Assembly: GCA_040265175.1 (NCBI GenBank)
Contig: JBDQGY010000236.1
Span: 1-6,433 of the forward strand
Direction: 5' to 3'
DNA from: JAAZXR01 sp040265175
Lineage (GTDB): Bacteria > Myxococcota_A > Polyangia > Nannocystales > Nannocystaceae
Length of the DNA: 6,433 nt
Positions 1-6,371 of this stretch are shown piece after piece (the first letter of the stretch is position 1; the number at the start of each line of letters is the position of its first letter). A model generated the notes under the pieces. That model saw only the letters and a list, made by a program, of their open reading frames with translations, was not told where the DNA came from and did not search any database. A program made the translations under genes and the position numbers.

Positions 1-1
1 G

Positions 2-634
2 ACCACCCGCGTGGCGTGGCGAGCCTTTGCGGTGCTGGCGGCGGTCTCCCTGACCGCGGGGTTTTTGTTGTCGATAAATTTTGGTCTCGCGACCGCCGCG
101 TATCTCGTGATGAATATCGGCTACTCGTTCGGGCTCAAACGGATCGCGTATCTCGATGTGTTGTTCATCGCGCTTGGGTTCCTGATCCGCGTGTGGGCTG
201 GCGCGGCGGTGCTCACGGTGTCGCCGTCGTGGTGGCTCATGAGTTGCACGGCGTTGCTCGCGATGTACCTTGGCTTTGGAAAGCGTGCCCATGAGCTCAT
301 GACCATGGACGCCGGGCATCGCCGCTCGAGGGAATCGCTCGCCGGCTACAACCCTGCGGCGCTCGAGTGGATCTTGCACGCCCTCGGTTCGATGACGGTC
401 ACCATCTACGTGCTCTACACCCAGTCCGAGCACGTCCACGCGGTTTTCGGCGACGTGCCGCTGTTGTACACCATCCCCTTCCCCATGCTGGGGATCCTGC
501 GCTTTAGCTATCTCGTCACGAATCGCCCGGACTCCGAATCGCCCACCGAAGAGATGCTTCGCGATCCGCTGTTCATCACCAACCTCGTGCTCTGGGGGAC
601 GTCGTGCGTACTGGTGGTGTACGACGTACTTTGA
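2..634 (+). CDS. Decaprenyl-phosphate phosphoribosyltransferase (DPPR synthase-like, UbiA family), 5'-truncated
   Basis: This is the C-terminal two thirds of a UbiA-superfamily integral membrane prenyltransferase. The frame is open to the window edge, and a GTG at 11 lies inside the gene, so the true start and the first Asp-rich motif (NDxxD type) are upstream. Numbering from the GTG, the second UbiA signature YSFGLKRIAYLD is at residues 38-49, GFGKRAHEL at 88-96 and PTEEMLRDPLF at 178-188. This combination is typical of DPPR synthases (M. tuberculosis Rv3806c) rather than of quinone or heme prenyltransferases. Roughly six hydrophobic segments are visible. Family members transfer 5-phosphoribose from PRPP to polyprenyl phosphate at the inner membrane face, the first committed step to lipid-linked D-arabinose. 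The dprE1/dprE2 pair in the same window supports this assignment. The gene converges on the hydrolase at 644-1804 with only 9 bases between stops and no visible terminator. The family is clear; the lipid chain length is not known. Confidence 0.87.
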   Translation, partial: TTRVAWRAFAVLAAVSLTAGFLLSINFGLATAAYLVMNIGYSFGLKRIAYLDVLFIALGFLIRVWAGAAVLTVSPSWWLMSCTALLAMYLGFGKRAHELMTMDAGHRRSRESLAGYNPAALEWILHALGSMTVTIYVLYTQSEHVHAVFGDVPLLYTIPFPMLGILRFSYLVTNRPDSESPTEEMLRDPLFITNLVLWGTSCVLVVYDVL

Positions 635-643
635 GCGCGCCGG

Positions 644-1804
644 TCATTGCAGTTGGCGTCGGCGTGAGATGACGTTATCCGCGCTCTCTCGCCGATAGCC
701 AAACAGCCCGAGCACGCGGCGATTCACGGTCTGCAGCGGCGAGTCGGAGATCTTGAACGCGTCTTCGCCCGCGACGGTTTGAACCCCCGGGAGGAGCTTG
801 AGCGCTCGTTCCACCCTTAACTGACGCAGGATGTGGAGCAGATTCAACTTTGTGGCGGTCATGTCACTGGCCATGAAAAATCCGTCCTCCCCCTCGCCTT
901 GGTACAAGGGGAGCAGGAGGCGACCGTCCATGGGCGCGACCACGGGGCCCCTACGGTCATGGGCGAGCACCGTGCCTTGGGTGACCCGCTGGAAGCTCGC
1001 GAAGCCCGACACCATCTTGAATTCGTCGCCCTGCCGCACCGGGTGTCGATGCACGATCTCCACCGCCTGCGGCCTCCCCTTTGTGGCGGCGGCCAGCGCT
1101 TGGGACGCCCTCTTGACGTGGGTTAGGCCCGCGTCCAAGACACCAATGGAGGCGAGCATCACCCATATCGCGGCGACCTGACGTTCCACAGTCCGCGGAT
1201 CCTGGTGCTGACCGCCCTCCACGGCGAGCCCGGGAATTCCAAGATCGTTGTAGTGGCCAAGCAAGGTGCCGTCGGCAGTCTCCTCCAGGCCAAAGATCAC
1301 CGGGAGACCAAGCGCGAAGGCCAGCCGATGATTGCCAGGCGCGTCGGCGAGGCAGCAAAAAGCGGGGGTTTTGCCGCTCGTCGAGTGGAGATCGAGCAGC
1401 ACGACGCCCCCGGACTCCTGCGTAGGCGAGGCCCGACGGGCGCCCTCCAATATCTCGACGAGAGCACGCTGTTCTTCGTCCTCCGCAGTGACGGGCTCAT
1501 CGGTGGTCTTGCGACCCCAGCGACGGTTCAGATCACGGTCGATAAATCGCTGGTTACAGGCGATGGCTTTTCGGTTGCCCGTAACAGCGAGAATTCGGCC
1601 TCGGATCGCGACCTGGTCGTGATCGATAGCGCGCGCGACGCGACGCACCGACTCCAGCCCTGATTGCTCGTTTCCGTGAATCCCCGCGAACACCACCAGC
1701 GTCGGACCCTCCAGCGGATCGCCCAGGTCAAGCAAGACGCGTGGCGGCAGCGCGGGGCCGGACACATGCTCGTCCGCTCCAGGGAGAGGAGAGGTGTTCT
1801 TCAT
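644..1804 (-). CDS. Succinylglutamate desuccinylase/aspartoacylase family zinc hydrolase
   Basis: This 386-residue protein is a zinc-dependent amide hydrolase of the AstE/AspA branch of the M14 carboxypeptidase fold. The zinc ligands are visible as H43 and E46 in GIHGNEQSG and H140 in LLDLHSTSG. Substrate-side residues lie in TGNRKA (N77, R78) and IDRDLNRRW (88-96). The probable catalytic glutamate is E196 in AVEGGQH. Residues from about 230 form the C-terminal beta-rich part, with RRGPVVAPMDGRLLLP typical of aspartoacylase-like proteins, and a basic tail (RRRQLQ) ends it. It is longer than classical AstE (about 320 residues). Family members remove an acyl group from an N-acyl amino acid; the substrate here is unknown. 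No arginine-succinyltransferase pathway genes are nearby, so astE itself is unlikely. The ATG at 1804 lies 7 bases after the stop of the GCS2-CBS ligase, so the two are probably co-transcribed and functionally linked. There is no signal peptide, which suggests a cytoplasmic enzyme. Confidence 0.88.
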   Translation of the reverse strand: MKNTSPLPGADEHVSGPALPPRVLLDLGDPLEGPTLVVFAGIHGNEQSGLESVRRVARAIDHDQVAIRGRILAVTGNRKAIACNQRFIDRDLNRRWGRKTTDEPVTAEDEEQRALVEILEGARRASPTQESGGVVLLDLHSTSGKTPAFCCLADAPGNHRLAFALGLPVIFGLEETADGTLLGHYNDLGIPGLAVEGGQHQDPRTVERQVAAIWVMLASIGVLDAGLTHVKRASQALAAATKGRPQAVEIVHRHPVRQGDEFKMVSGFASFQRVTQGTVLAHDRRGPVVAPMDGRLLLPLYQGEGEDGFFMASDMTATKLNLLHILRQLRVERALKLLPGVQTVAGEDAFKISDSPLQTVNRRVLGLFGYRRESADNVISRRRQLQ

Positions 1805-1811
1805 CCGGCTG

Positions 1812-3728
1812 TCATTCTCCCTTCAGGTACTTCTCCAGCAGCCGAGTCGACACGCCGATTAAGTCCCGCTCGGTCACAATCCCGACGAGCCGCTCGTCCT
1901 CGTTGAGAACCGGAAGGCACCCTACCCGCCGTTCACGCATGATCTGCATGGCGTTGAGCGTCGGTGTTTCAGGCGTGATTGTCACGGGGTCTTTTCGCAT
2001 GATGTCTCGGACCGCCTTGACCCCCTCCGGGGTGCCTCCATGCGCGATCATACGGAGCAGCGCGCGGTGCGAGACCAATCCCACCAGATGACCATCCTCG
2101 TCTTCCACTGGCACGTGGCGGATATGTTCCCAATCCATCACGCTCGCCGCGAGATCCACCAGGTCTTCAGGATGCAAGGTGAACAGATCCGTCGTCATGA
2201 ACTGACCCACGGTTAAAAAATCATGCCGGGATTCGTGTCGTCCCGGAGTGCCTGCGAGGGGCCAACGGTGTACGGGGTTCCCGGTCTCCGCACCCGCGAT
2301 CATCGCCGAAGTGAGCGTCCTGGCGCGCTGCTGCGGTTGCACATCGTCATCGAACCGCGCGTAGGAATCGAGCAGCCACTGAGAACCGGTTCGTTTACGA
2401 GCGACGCGCTCATCGAGCACCCCCAAAAAACGGTCGATGTCGCCGTGGTCAACGCCGGCGTCACGCAGGCCCTGGCGAGCGATCGGGATCAGGTGTCGGC
2501 GAATAAGCTCTGGCGCGGCGTGCTCCCGGCCGTCGACCCAGCGAAGACGACTCTCAAGGCCGTGCCGCGCCGCGGTCTGAAAGTTCGCCTTGGCGTCGTC
2601 GAAGGACATCGCGGTGCGAATGTCTGGATACACGCTCGCCATCCCCGACATGAGACCGAAGAAAAACGCGGCGTTGGCCACCTCATCAACGATGGACGGC
2701 CCGGACGGGAGGAGCCGATGCTCGATGCGCAGATGGGGTTTTCCGTCGCCAACCCCGTAGCACGCGCGGTTCCAGCGATAGACCGTACCGTTGTGGAGCT
2801 TGAGCGCGTCGAGATCCGGCGCCTCCCCGCGGGCCACCATGTCCAGTGGATCGGGGATCTCCACGTCCTTCGCGAGGATGCTGCGAAAGCGCGCGATGTC
2901 TTCGCGGAAAATTTCGAGCACAGATTCGTCCACCCACTTCTCGCCAAAGCTCACCCGAGCCCGGGTCTGTCGGGCCTTGTGGGATTTGGTCCGGGTATCT
3001 ACGGAGTGTTGGAACAACGCGATCCGGGTCTCGTGCCACAATCGGCTGCCAAACAACACGGGGGAGTTTACTGAGGCGGCGAGCACTGGCCCCGTAATCG
3101 CCTGAGCCAGGTTGTATAGGGGAGCGAACTCTGCTGCGCTGACCTGAAAATGGATCTGAAAGCTCGTGTTGCAGGACTCGAGCATCACGTTGTCATGGGA
3201 GATGTCGATCTCATCAGTTCCCTTGATGACGATGTGAAAGTCGTCGCCGCGCATTCGCTTCATCACACGATTCAGCTCGGCGTAGCGTGGGAGCTTTGTC
3301 ATGTTATCGAGGGACAGATCCGCGTGCCGCAGCGTGGGCAGAATTCCACACAAGACCACGTGGGCGTCATTGTCCGCCGCGGCCCGTCGCGTCAACTCCA
3401 CCACCTCGCGCATCTCCGCCTCCATCTCCGACAAACAAGCTCCGCCAAACAGCCGAGGCGACAGGTTCGCCTCGATATTGAACCGCCCTAGCTCGGTCGT
3501 GAGGCGCTCGTCGTTGGCCGACGCGAGGACCCGATCTGCGATCCCCGTGGGTCGCATCGCCTCGTCCACGAGGAACATCTCCTGTTCCGCGCCGATGCGC
3601 CGGACACCCGACTCGATCATGCCGGTCTCCAGCATGCGTTCGAGCGCACGGACATCGTCAAGGAGCGCCTTCACGAACCCGCGCTGCTGGTCTGAATCTG
3701 CCGAGGTGGAGACGTCAGGATCGCCCAT
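1812..3728 (-). CDS. GCS2-family carboxylate-amine ligase fused to a C-terminal CBS domain pair
   Basis: This 638-residue protein has two parts. Residues about 40-480 match the glutamate-cysteine ligase family 2 (YbdK-like) fold: RRIGAEQEMFLVD (43-55, the ATP/Mg-binding ExE), FNIEANLSP (83-91), CNTSFQIHFQV (186-196) and PHLRIEHRLLPSGPS (331-345). Residues about 508-560 and 573-635 are two CBS motifs, with HLVGLVSHRALL and RLVGIVTERDLI as their ends. CBS pairs usually bind adenine nucleotides and control an attached enzyme. Family enzymes use ATP to join a carboxylate, commonly the gamma-carboxyl of glutamate, to an amine; the substrates here cannot be read from sequence. Usual GCS2 proteins are about 370-450 residues and lack CBS domains. 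The ATG at 3728 is the only start after an in-frame TGA at 3780-3782, and it has no good Shine-Dalgarno. It is followed 7 bases later by the zinc hydrolase, its likely operon partner. A possible -1 slippery site lies at the domain junction. Confidence 0.88.
   Translation of the reverse strand: MGDPDVSTSADSDQQRGFVKALLDDVRALERMLETGMIESGVRRIGAEQEMFLVDEAMRPTGIADRVLASANDERLTTELGRFNIEANLSPRLFGGACLSEMEAEMREVVELTRRAAADNDAHVVLCGILPTLRHADLSLDNMTKLPRYAELNRVMKRMRGDDFHIVIKGTDEIDISHDNVMLESCNTSFQIHFQVSAAEFAPLYNLAQAITGPVLAASVNSPVLFGSRLWHETRIALFQHSVDTRTKSHKARQTRARVSFGEKWVDESVLEIFREDIARFRSILAKDVEIPDPLDMVARGEAPDLDALKLHNGTVYRWNRACYGVGDGKPHLRIEHRLLPSGPSIVDEVANAAFFFGLMSGMASVYPDIRTAMSFDDAKANFQTAARHGLESRLRWVDGREHAAPELIRRHLIPIARQGLRDAGVDHGDIDRFLGVLDERVARKRTGSQWLLDSYARFDDDVQPQQRARTLTSAMIAGAETGNPVHRWPLAGTPGRHESRHDFLTVGQFMTTDLFTLHPEDLVDLAASVMDWEHIRHVPVEDEDGHLVGLVSHRALLRMIAHGGTPEGVKAVRDIMRKDPVTITPETPTLNAMQIMRERRVGCLPVLNEDERLVGIVTERDLIGVSTRLLEKYLKGE
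1817..1823 (-). promoter_or_regulatory. Ribosome binding site for the zinc hydrolase gene
   Basis: AAGGGAG on the minus strand lies inside the last codons of the ligase gene, 12 bases before the hydrolase ATG at 1804. The spacing is longer than ideal. Translational coupling from the ligase stop at 1812-1814 probably helps initiation. Confidence 0.5.
2214..2220 (-). other. Candidate -1 frameshift heptamer T TTT TTA at the ligase-CBS junction
   Basis: Minus-strand codons 503-505 of the ligase-CBS gene read GAT TTT TTA (Asp, Phe, Leu). The last T of GAT plus the next two codons form T TTT TTA in the exact X XXY YYZ phase used for -1 slippage. TTA is a conspicuous leucine codon in such a GC-rich gene. 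After a -1 shift, 15 codons are read before TGA at 2167-2169, giving a protein of about 520 residues without CBS domains. The site falls in the linker just before the first CBS motif. No strong downstream stem was found, only a 4-base-pair one (GTCA/TGAC) a few bases later, and no clear upstream Shine-Dalgarno-like stimulator. Whether it is used is unknown. Confidence 0.35.
2226..2246 (-). other. Perfect 6-bp hairpin just upstream of a T6 run, inside the ligase gene
   Basis: On the minus strand CCGGGA and TCCCGG can pair around a 9-base loop. Five bases later comes the run of six T at 2220-2215. This looks like a weak intrinsic terminator, but the T run does not directly follow the stem, and the location is inside an intact coding sequence. 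It could be chance, a weak pause or attenuation site, or part of the frameshift context described for 2214-2220. Confidence 0.3.
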
Positions 3729-3784
3729 CTTCAGGTATACGGTACGTTGGACCGGGTGCCGAACGCAAGGGCCCGCCCCTCATC
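3729..3784. promoter_or_regulatory. Divergent intergenic region between the ligase-CBS gene and dtd
   Basis: These 56 bases are the only non-coding space in the interior of the window, and must hold promoters or leaders for both divergent genes unless these lie in the flanking coding sequence. For the minus-strand gene, TATACC at 3739-3734 could be a -10 box, with a weak TTCGGC at 3763-3758 as -35 (18-base spacer). That would start transcription close to the ATG, which fits the absence of a ribosome binding site there. For dtd, AAGGG at 3767-3771 lies 13 bases before the ATG, too far to be convincing. No clear operator repeat is seen beyond the small palindrome GTATAC. Confidence 0.3.
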
Positions 3785-4243
3785 ATGATCATCGTATTTC
3801 AGCGAGTTCAACGGGCGTCCGTCAGCATCGACGACGAGATCACCAGCAGCATTGGCTACGGGGGCGTCATTTTGCTCGGCATCGAGCGTGACGACACGCC
3901 CGATGACGCCGCGGCCTTGGTCGCAAAAATAGTCGGGCTGAGGGTGTTTCCAGGGGAGCGGCCCATGGATCGCAGCATCGTCGATGTCGGGGGCGCCCTG
4001 CTCATCGTGAGCCAGTTCACCCTCGCGGCGCGGACAGACAAGGGGCGCCGGCCGAGCATGGAGGCGGCGGAGGAGCCCGCGCGCGCTGCCGCGCGCTACG
4101 AGGACTTTTTGACGCGTATCAGGGCTGAGGGGATCCCGGTTGGGGCGGGAGTGTTCGGGGCGGACATGCAGGTGTCGTTGGTCAACGACGGCCCCGTGAC
4201 CCTCATTCTCCGGGCTCGCGACGGCAAGGTCGGCCGCCTCTAA
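3785..4243 (+). CDS. dtd: D-aminoacyl-tRNA deacylase (DTD)
   Basis: This 152-residue protein is a full-length DTD, the cytoplasmic homodimeric proofreading enzyme that hydrolyses D-amino acids, and glycine mischarged on tRNA-Ala, from tRNA. The two family signatures are present: SQFTL at residues 76-80 and the Gly-cisPro motif NDGPVT at 134-139. Flanking conserved stretches are DVGGALLIV (67-75), DKGRRPS (85-91) and GVFGADMQVSL (122-132). The N-terminus MIIVFQRVQRASV matches the usual start, which fixes the ATG at 3785 even though the Shine-Dalgarno is poor. It is transcribed divergently from the GCS2-CBS ligase. At its 3' end its TAA overlaps the TAG of the convergent dprE2-like gene by four bases (CTAA). 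It is a housekeeping gene with no obvious functional tie to its neighbours, and no key residue is missing. Confidence 0.95.
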   Translation: MIIVFQRVQRASVSIDDEITSSIGYGGVILLGIERDDTPDDAAALVAKIVGLRVFPGERPMDRSIVDVGGALLIVSQFTLAARTDKGRRPSMEAAEEPARAAARYEDFLTRIRAEGIPVGAGVFGADMQVSLVNDGPVTLILRARDGKVGRL

Positions 4244-4986
4244 AACCCGATACGACGCATCACGATCCTGGGGATCTGCCGAATGATAAGCATCACCCAC
4301 CGCCAGATGGACGGCGCGTAGACCACCGGCGTGCCCCGGTCCATCCCCCTGATGGCCATGGCCGCGACTTCCTCCGGCTCGCCTGCGAACGGCGGTGGTG
4401 AGAGCCCAGCCGTCATGGATGTGTGCACGAATCCGGGCTTGACGCACACCGTGCGGAGCCCGTCTCGTCGAAACTTGTGGTCGAGCCCCTCAAGGTATGC
4501 AGACACCCCAGCTTTGCTTGCGCCGTAGATGACCACGGGCCTGCGCCCTCGGTCTCCAGCAACCGACGAAAAGACACACAACACCCCCCCGCCGGTGCGG
4601 GCCAACGCGGTTCGAGCGTGCTCGCAAAAACCGACCGTGTTCGAGAAGTTAACGGCGCACAAGGCGATCGCTCGCTCGGGCGCCTCTTCGAGCCGCTCCT
4701 GGGTGGCAAAGTCGGCCGCCGTCACCACGATCCTATCGATGCCCCCTAGAACCCGCTCCGCATGATCGACCGCGGCTGCAAATGTAGAGGGGTCCGCGAG
4801 ATCGCAGCGCGCGCTAGGGATCGCCTCGCTGCCGCTGCGGACGGCGAGGTCTGCAGCAGACCGTTCGAGCTCGACCATGTCTCGGCCGAGCAACACGACC
4901 TTATCGCCCCGCTCCGCGAGGAGCCTCGCGACGGCGCGCCCGATCCCCTTCGTGCCCCCGAGGAGCACCACGCGGTGCCCGCTCAC
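4240..4986 (-). CDS. dprE2: Decaprenylphosphoryl-2-keto-ribose reductase (DprE2-like SDR)
   Basis: This 248-residue classical short-chain dehydrogenase/reductase shows the nucleotide-binding GGTKGIG at residues 10-16, N113 in AVNF, S140/S141 in the FSSVAG segment, and the catalytic YxxxK as Y154 and K158 (YGASK). PGFVHTSM (184-191) follows. The C-terminal stretch VYAPSIWRWVMLIIRQIPR (222-240), then RR, closely resembles the end of M. tuberculosis DprE2, a hydrophobic helix likely to touch the membrane. DprE2 reduces the 2-keto intermediate made by DprE1 to polyprenylphosphoryl-D-arabinose using NAD(P)H. The start is GTG at 4986, overlapping the dprE1 stop (GTGA, four bases) and preceded by a strong Shine-Dalgarno, so the pair is translationally coupled in the same order as in mycobacteria. 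The 3' end interlocks with dtd. Other SDR roles are possible by sequence alone, but the C-terminus and dprE1 neighbour make DprE2 by far the best reading. Confidence 0.88.
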   Translation of the reverse strand: MSGHRVVLLGGTKGIGRAVARLLAERGDKVVLLGRDMVELERSAADLAVRSGSEAIPSARCDLADPSTFAAAVDHAERVLGGIDRIVVTAADFATQERLEEAPERAIALCAVNFSNTVGFCEHARTALARTGGGVLCVFSSVAGDRGRRPVVIYGASKAGVSAYLEGLDHKFRRDGLRTVCVKPGFVHTSMTAGLSPPPFAGEPEEVAAMAIRGMDRGTPVVYAPSIWRWVMLIIRQIPRIVMRRIGF

Positions 4987-6371
4987 GCCGTCTCCCCCTG
5001 CCCGCTTTGCGCGGGGGCGACGGCGGATTGCTCTCTCGCCTCTGGATCGAGCAGTCGAATGGATTGTCGACTCCGAATGCGTAAGGAGGGGTCATAGCGG
5101 CGCCGCACGGAGGCGAACTGGGAGAGACGAGGCTCCATGTCCTCAAAGTCGGCGCGGCGGGTGAAGGCATCTTTGGCGAGGTAGATGCGCCCACCAAGAT
5201 CGATGACCTCACGGTTGAGCGCGTCCACGATCGCTTGGGTCTTGTCATTGACGGCGATGTCGAGCGCGATCGAAACGCCCTCCATCGGAAACGAGAGCAG
5301 CGCGCGACCCTGCGGCCCGCAGTCTTTGATAACGCATAAGAACGACGCTCCGCCAAGCGCGGTCAGCCGCTCTAGAAAACGGTGCACCCCCTTTGAGCCC
5401 GCCTCCCGAGGCAGCACGCATTGGTACTGCGTGAACCCGCGCTTTCCATAGATACGGTTCCACCGCAACACCTTATCGAGCGGGTGAAAAAAGTCGCTCG
5501 GATGCACCACCCCCCGCTTCGAACGCGGGATGTGACCCTTAAAAATCAGCGCATTGAACGCCTTGATGGAGAGGCGGTTTAACGCCCAGTTGGGGAACAA
5601 AAATGGCACTGAGATTCGTGACTTGGGTCGCGGCGCCTTCCGCCGCCCTACCTCGTCTGGGTTCGCCCAGCGTCCCCGGTACAACACGCCACGTCCCATG
5701 GCCGACCCGGTGGAGAGGCAGTCAATCCACCCCATTGTGTAGGGGAAGGACGCGGCGGCATCCTTGAGGCCGCGCAAAAACGCCTCAAGATTCTCGACCC
5801 GTTCGGACTCTTGATAGATCCATGGGCTGGGAATTCGCTGCATGCGAAAGGTGACCTCGTGCAGGTGCCCCGTCAGCCCCATTCCCCCCACCGTGGCGTG
5901 AAAAAGCTGGGCTTCTTTGTTGGGTCCGCACCGCACCAAGCGCCCGTCTGCGACCCGAAGCAGCAGCTGCGTGACGTGGGCACCAAAACAACCATTTTGG
6001 TGATGGCCTTTGCCGTGCACGTCCGCCGCCACCATCCCGCCCACGGTGACGTACGCGGTGCCGGGGGTGACCGGCACAAACCATCCTCGCCCGAGGAACG
6101 CCCAGATAATGTCGTGCAAGCGCGCCCCCGCCTCTACCGTGAGTTCACCCGACGACTCGTCAAAGGCGAGGAAGCGATCGGCCTTTGTCGTGGTCGCCAC
6201 GTCGAGGACCCCCGGAGGTGGGAGCGCCGAGTCTCCGTAGCTGCGGCCGAGTCCGCGGCACAGCACCGCGTCCTCGGTGAGTCGGTCGATCCGCTCATCA
6301 GTGACCTCTCGTCCCGGGTGCATCAAATTGCCCCAGCCCCCAAGCATCGGGGTTTGTTTGGCGTCGGCCAC
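4983..6371 (-). CDS. dprE1: Decaprenylphosphoryl-beta-D-ribose 2'-oxidase (DprE1)
   Basis: This 462-residue FAD-dependent oxidase of the VAO/PCMH type oxidises C2' of polyprenylphosphoryl-ribose to the 2-keto form, the first half of epimerisation to arabinose. The FAD domain shows CRGLGRSYGDSAL (38-50), VPVTPGTAYVTVGGMVAADVHG (99-120 as a block) and KGHHQNGCFGAHV (121-133). H119 aligns with M. tuberculosis H132. The substrate domain has GWIDCLS (214-220), FFHPLD (294-299), WNRIYGKRGFTQYQ (304-317), LLSFPMEGVSIALD (358-371) and YLAKDAFT (397-404), where K400 aligns with K418. A369 stands where M. tuberculosis has C387. A tail of about 20 residues (from about 441) extends past the mycobacterial end. 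The GTG at 6371 follows an in-frame TAG at 6384-6386 and has no good Shine-Dalgarno; ATG at 6347 (residue 9) is a possible alternative start. It is followed by dprE2 with a four-base overlap. Confidence 0.93.
   Translation of the reverse strand: MADAKQTPMLGGWGNLMHPGREVTDERIDRLTEDAVLCRGLGRSYGDSALPPPGVLDVATTTKADRFLAFDESSGELTVEAGARLHDIIWAFLGRGWFVPVTPGTAYVTVGGMVAADVHGKGHHQNGCFGAHVTQLLLRVADGRLVRCGPNKEAQLFHATVGGMGLTGHLHEVTFRMQRIPSPWIYQESERVENLEAFLRGLKDAAASFPYTMGWIDCLSTGSAMGRGVLYRGRWANPDEVGRRKAPRPKSRISVPFLFPNWALNRLSIKAFNALIFKGHIPRSKRGVVHPSDFFHPLDKVLRWNRIYGKRGFTQYQCVLPREAGSKGVHRFLERLTALGGASFLCVIKDCGPQGRALLSFPMEGVSIALDIAVNDKTQAIVDALNREVIDLGGRIYLAKDAFTRRADFEDMEPRLSQFASVRRRYDPSLRIRSRQSIRLLDPEAREQSAVAPAQSGQGETA
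4992..4998 (-). promoter_or_regulatory. Ribosome binding site deciding the GTG start of dprE2
   Basis: GGGGGAG on the minus strand lies in the last codons of dprE1, 5 bases before the GTG at 4986-4984. Its strength and spacing support GTG as the start and coupled translation with dprE1. Confidence 0.6.

Noticed and set aside
635..643. Terminator between the convergent DPPR synthase and hydrolase genes
   Set aside because: Only nine bases separate the stops, and no inverted repeat with a T run spans the junction.
1205..1663. Open frame of 152 codons on the plus strand
   Set aside because: It is antisense to the zinc-hydrolase gene over its conserved zinc-binding region, and its translation has no recognisable domain.
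644..1804. Calling the zinc hydrolase astE (succinylglutamate desuccinylase)
   Set aside because: No other arginine succinyltransferase pathway genes are present and the protein is longer than AstE, so only the family name is supported.
2223..3074. Long open frame of 283 codons on the plus strand
   Set aside because: It lies wholly antisense to the GCS2 domain, whose family motifs are intact. Its translation resembles no known fold and is Arg/Val/His-rich, as expected for a GC-rich shadow frame.
3785..3792. Palindrome ATGATCAT over the dtd start as an operator
   Set aside because: Eight bases of self-complementarity within the coding start is easily chance, and no second copy is present in the intergenic region.
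3731..4447. Open frame of 238 codons on the minus strand
   Set aside because: It runs antisense through all of dtd, which has both family signature motifs, and into the end of dprE2 in another frame. Its composition is typical of a shadow frame.
5487..5492. Second T6 run (minus strand) in dprE1 as a frameshift site
   Set aside because: It is read GAC TTT TTT CAC, so the X XXY YYZ slippage pattern is not met. The two Phe codons belong to the conserved FFHPLD motif.
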